Source: Blattamonas nauphoetae
Taxonomy: Eukaryota; Preaxostyla; Oxymonadida
Assembly: GCA_033064195.1 (NCBI GenBank)
Contig: JARBJD010000306.1
Span: forward strand, 23,551 to 87,550
Reading direction: 5' to 3'
DNA: 64,000 nt
The first letter of the stretch is position 1; every line of letters starts with the position of its first letter. This document shows positions 62,911 to 64,000 of this stretch, in pieces. Both the position numbers and the translations under genes were made by a program. A model generated the notes under the pieces. The model saw only the letters and a program-made list of their open reading frames with translations, had not been told where the DNA came from and did not search any database.

Positions 62911-63870
62911 TCACATTTCTGCTCGATCTATAGCTCCCATTCCAGAACTGTCCAACTGTGCAAATCGATAATACCCAGGCATTTCAGATTGGTATCCACT
63001 GATATCATCATCTGTGACTGTTTTGAATGCTTTGGCTTTCAGTTTATTAACTTCTGTTGATATGTGAGTTGAATAGCGAGTACAGTATTCCGATAAATAC
63101 GTTGTATCTTGAGTGATCATTTGGAGAAACACTGGATAAATCTGATCTTTGAAGGCTTTCTTTTGTTTCATACTGGGATTGTAGTCCTGAACATGATCAT
63201 GAAGCCATTGATCCCACATTAGTGATGCAATCTGTGATTGAATTGAATTGAACACCATATTGTCGAACACATTCTTGCTGGGATCAGCTGGATTGCTTCG
63301 ATTTGCACGAGTTATTCCCAATGTGTCTGTCATGTGTTCACCAACAGCTCTCTTCATTATTGCATATGGTTGTTGAGATCGTTTAGTCTTCATCTCTTCA
63401 TAGCTGATGTCTCGATAATTGGTTGGTAAATCGTATGTTCCATTTTTGAGGAAATTCCGATGTACAGCTTTGATTCTCCTTCCATTCTCTTGATTGAATG
63501 ATGTGTATGGTTTCTGTCTTCGCATGTCTGGTGTTGGATTCATTGCGTAGTATGTCTCTTTGACTGGTCTGCTGTTGTATGGAGTTAGCATGGCACCATT
63601 GACTGCAATCAGATCTCCAGTATCATTTTCGTAGACCATCACATCAGGAACTTGTCCATATTGTCTTTTCGCAGTCCAATTTCGTCCAGTTCTCGAAATA
63701 TACTCACGAGCTGATGGAAGACAACACAGAGCATCATTGCGTCTGGTTTGAATATCATCGTCGGCATAGATACGTTTCAATGCTGCTTGAGTCTCCGGTC
63801 CGTATCTCATTCTTGGTTTCTTCGCTTGTGCTTTTCTTTGTGGTTGAACGTACACTATCTTTTGTGACAT
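62911..63870 (-). CDS. Conserved Polinton protein, 319 residues (Polinton 2)
   Basis: Homologue of 42261-43214 (MSQKIVYVQPQRK start). Basic N-terminus and helical body, function unknown; divergent from the ATPase. Confidence 0.65.
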   Translation of the reverse strand: MSQKIVYVQPQRKAQAKKPRMRYGPETQAALKRIYADDDIQTRRNDALCCLPSAREYISRTGRNWTAKRQYGQVPDVMVYENDTGDLIAVNGAMLTPYNSRPVKETYYAMNPTPDMRRQKPYTSFNQENGRRIKAVHRNFLKNGTYDLPTNYRDISYEEMKTKRSQQPYAIMKRAVGEHMTDTLGITRANRSNPADPSKNVFDNMVFNSIQSQIASLMWDQWLHDHVQDYNPSMKQKKAFKDQIYPVFLQMITQDTTYLSEYCTRYSTHISTEVNKLKAKAFKTVTDDDISGYQSEMPGYYRFAQLDSSGMGAIDRAEM

Positions 63871-63931
63871 TGTGTGTTTTCATACAAAATAAAAAAACCA
63901 AAACTATATTTTAATTAGAGTTAAATCACAA

Positions 63932-64000
63932 ATGAACAAATCGAATCAATCATTAACAGCATACGTGAATGCTAAACTGGAGGAAGCATCTAGTAGGATG
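63932..64000 (+). CDS. Polinton 2 packaging ATPase, first 23 codons
   Basis: Begins MNKSNQSLTAYVNAKLEEA and matches the N-terminal segment LTAYVNAKLSEASSR of the Polinton 1 ATPase. Cut by the window edge before the P-loop. Confidence 0.75.
   Translation, partial: MNKSNQSLTAYVNAKLEEASSRM

Larger units (their letters stand above)
53555..64000. mobile_element. Polinton 2, left end and first 10.4 kb
   Basis: Starts AGTAGTTATAG, and the first 110 bp are similar to the outer end of Polinton 1 (shared GCCGATTGACC and flanking blocks). The presumed target copy is TATACG (53549-53554); the other lies beyond the window. Gene order from 56367 matches Polinton 1 from 31071. At least two capsid-type genes are damaged, so it is a broken element. 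It is a separate, diverged lineage and not a recent copy of Polinton 1. Confidence 0.85.

Noticed and set aside
53555-64000. Second Polinton as a rearranged duplicate of part of Polinton 1
   Set aside because: Its own AGTAGT terminus, a different left-end gene and clear divergence throughout make it an independent insertion.

Overview
The window reads as nuclear DNA of a protist. Host genes have short GT-AG introns at conserved positions, and there are a RalGAP-alpha-like gene, a small kinase cluster, a giant NTPase/nuclease-like protein and beta-helix surface-protein fragments. This mix, with many mobile elements, is what I would expect of an oxymonad (Preaxostyla; Blattamonas- or Monocercomonoides-like). 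That placement is inference from gene style, not from a marker gene.

Layout. 61-4654 is a DIRS-type tyrosine-recombinase retroelement (minus strand) with inverted ends and an internal complementary region. 4690-7740 is a decayed RalGAP-alpha-like gene that stops at one arm of a 125-bp inverted repeat (7715-7838 / 9178-9301). 9741-16625 is an inverted duplication of a kinase/coiled-coil/SPRY-like gene, with a third, pseudokinase paralogue between the arms. 18126-26300 is one uninterrupted reading frame of 2724 codons resembling Crinkler/RHS-type (CR) proteins. 26588-28219 is a host gene of unknown function on the other strand.

From 28303 to the right edge the frame is a hAT-transposase-like gene into which two Polinton (Maverick) elements have inserted. 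Polinton 1 (29637-53019) has both ends, 6-bp target duplications TCTGAA, and terminal inverted repeats of 1.7-1.95 kb. Polinton 2 begins at 53555, only 529 bp further into the same hAT gene, and runs off the window. They share the same gene order: S74-chaperone fibre-like protein, a 136-aa protein, two paralogous capsid-type proteins, two small MAPG proteins, a 195-aa protein, a 318-319-aa protein and a divergent packaging ATPase. Polinton 1 also shows integrase and protein-primed DNA polymerase. It contains two younger insertions: a 3.3-kb element carrying host-gene fragments, lying in a capsid gene, and a 781-bp hAT-type non-autonomous element with an 8-bp duplication.

Most Polinton genes carry a T-run/A/T-run box just before the start codon, probably the shared promoter. 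Both Polintons and the DIRS element are treated as fossils: both Polintons contain damaged genes.
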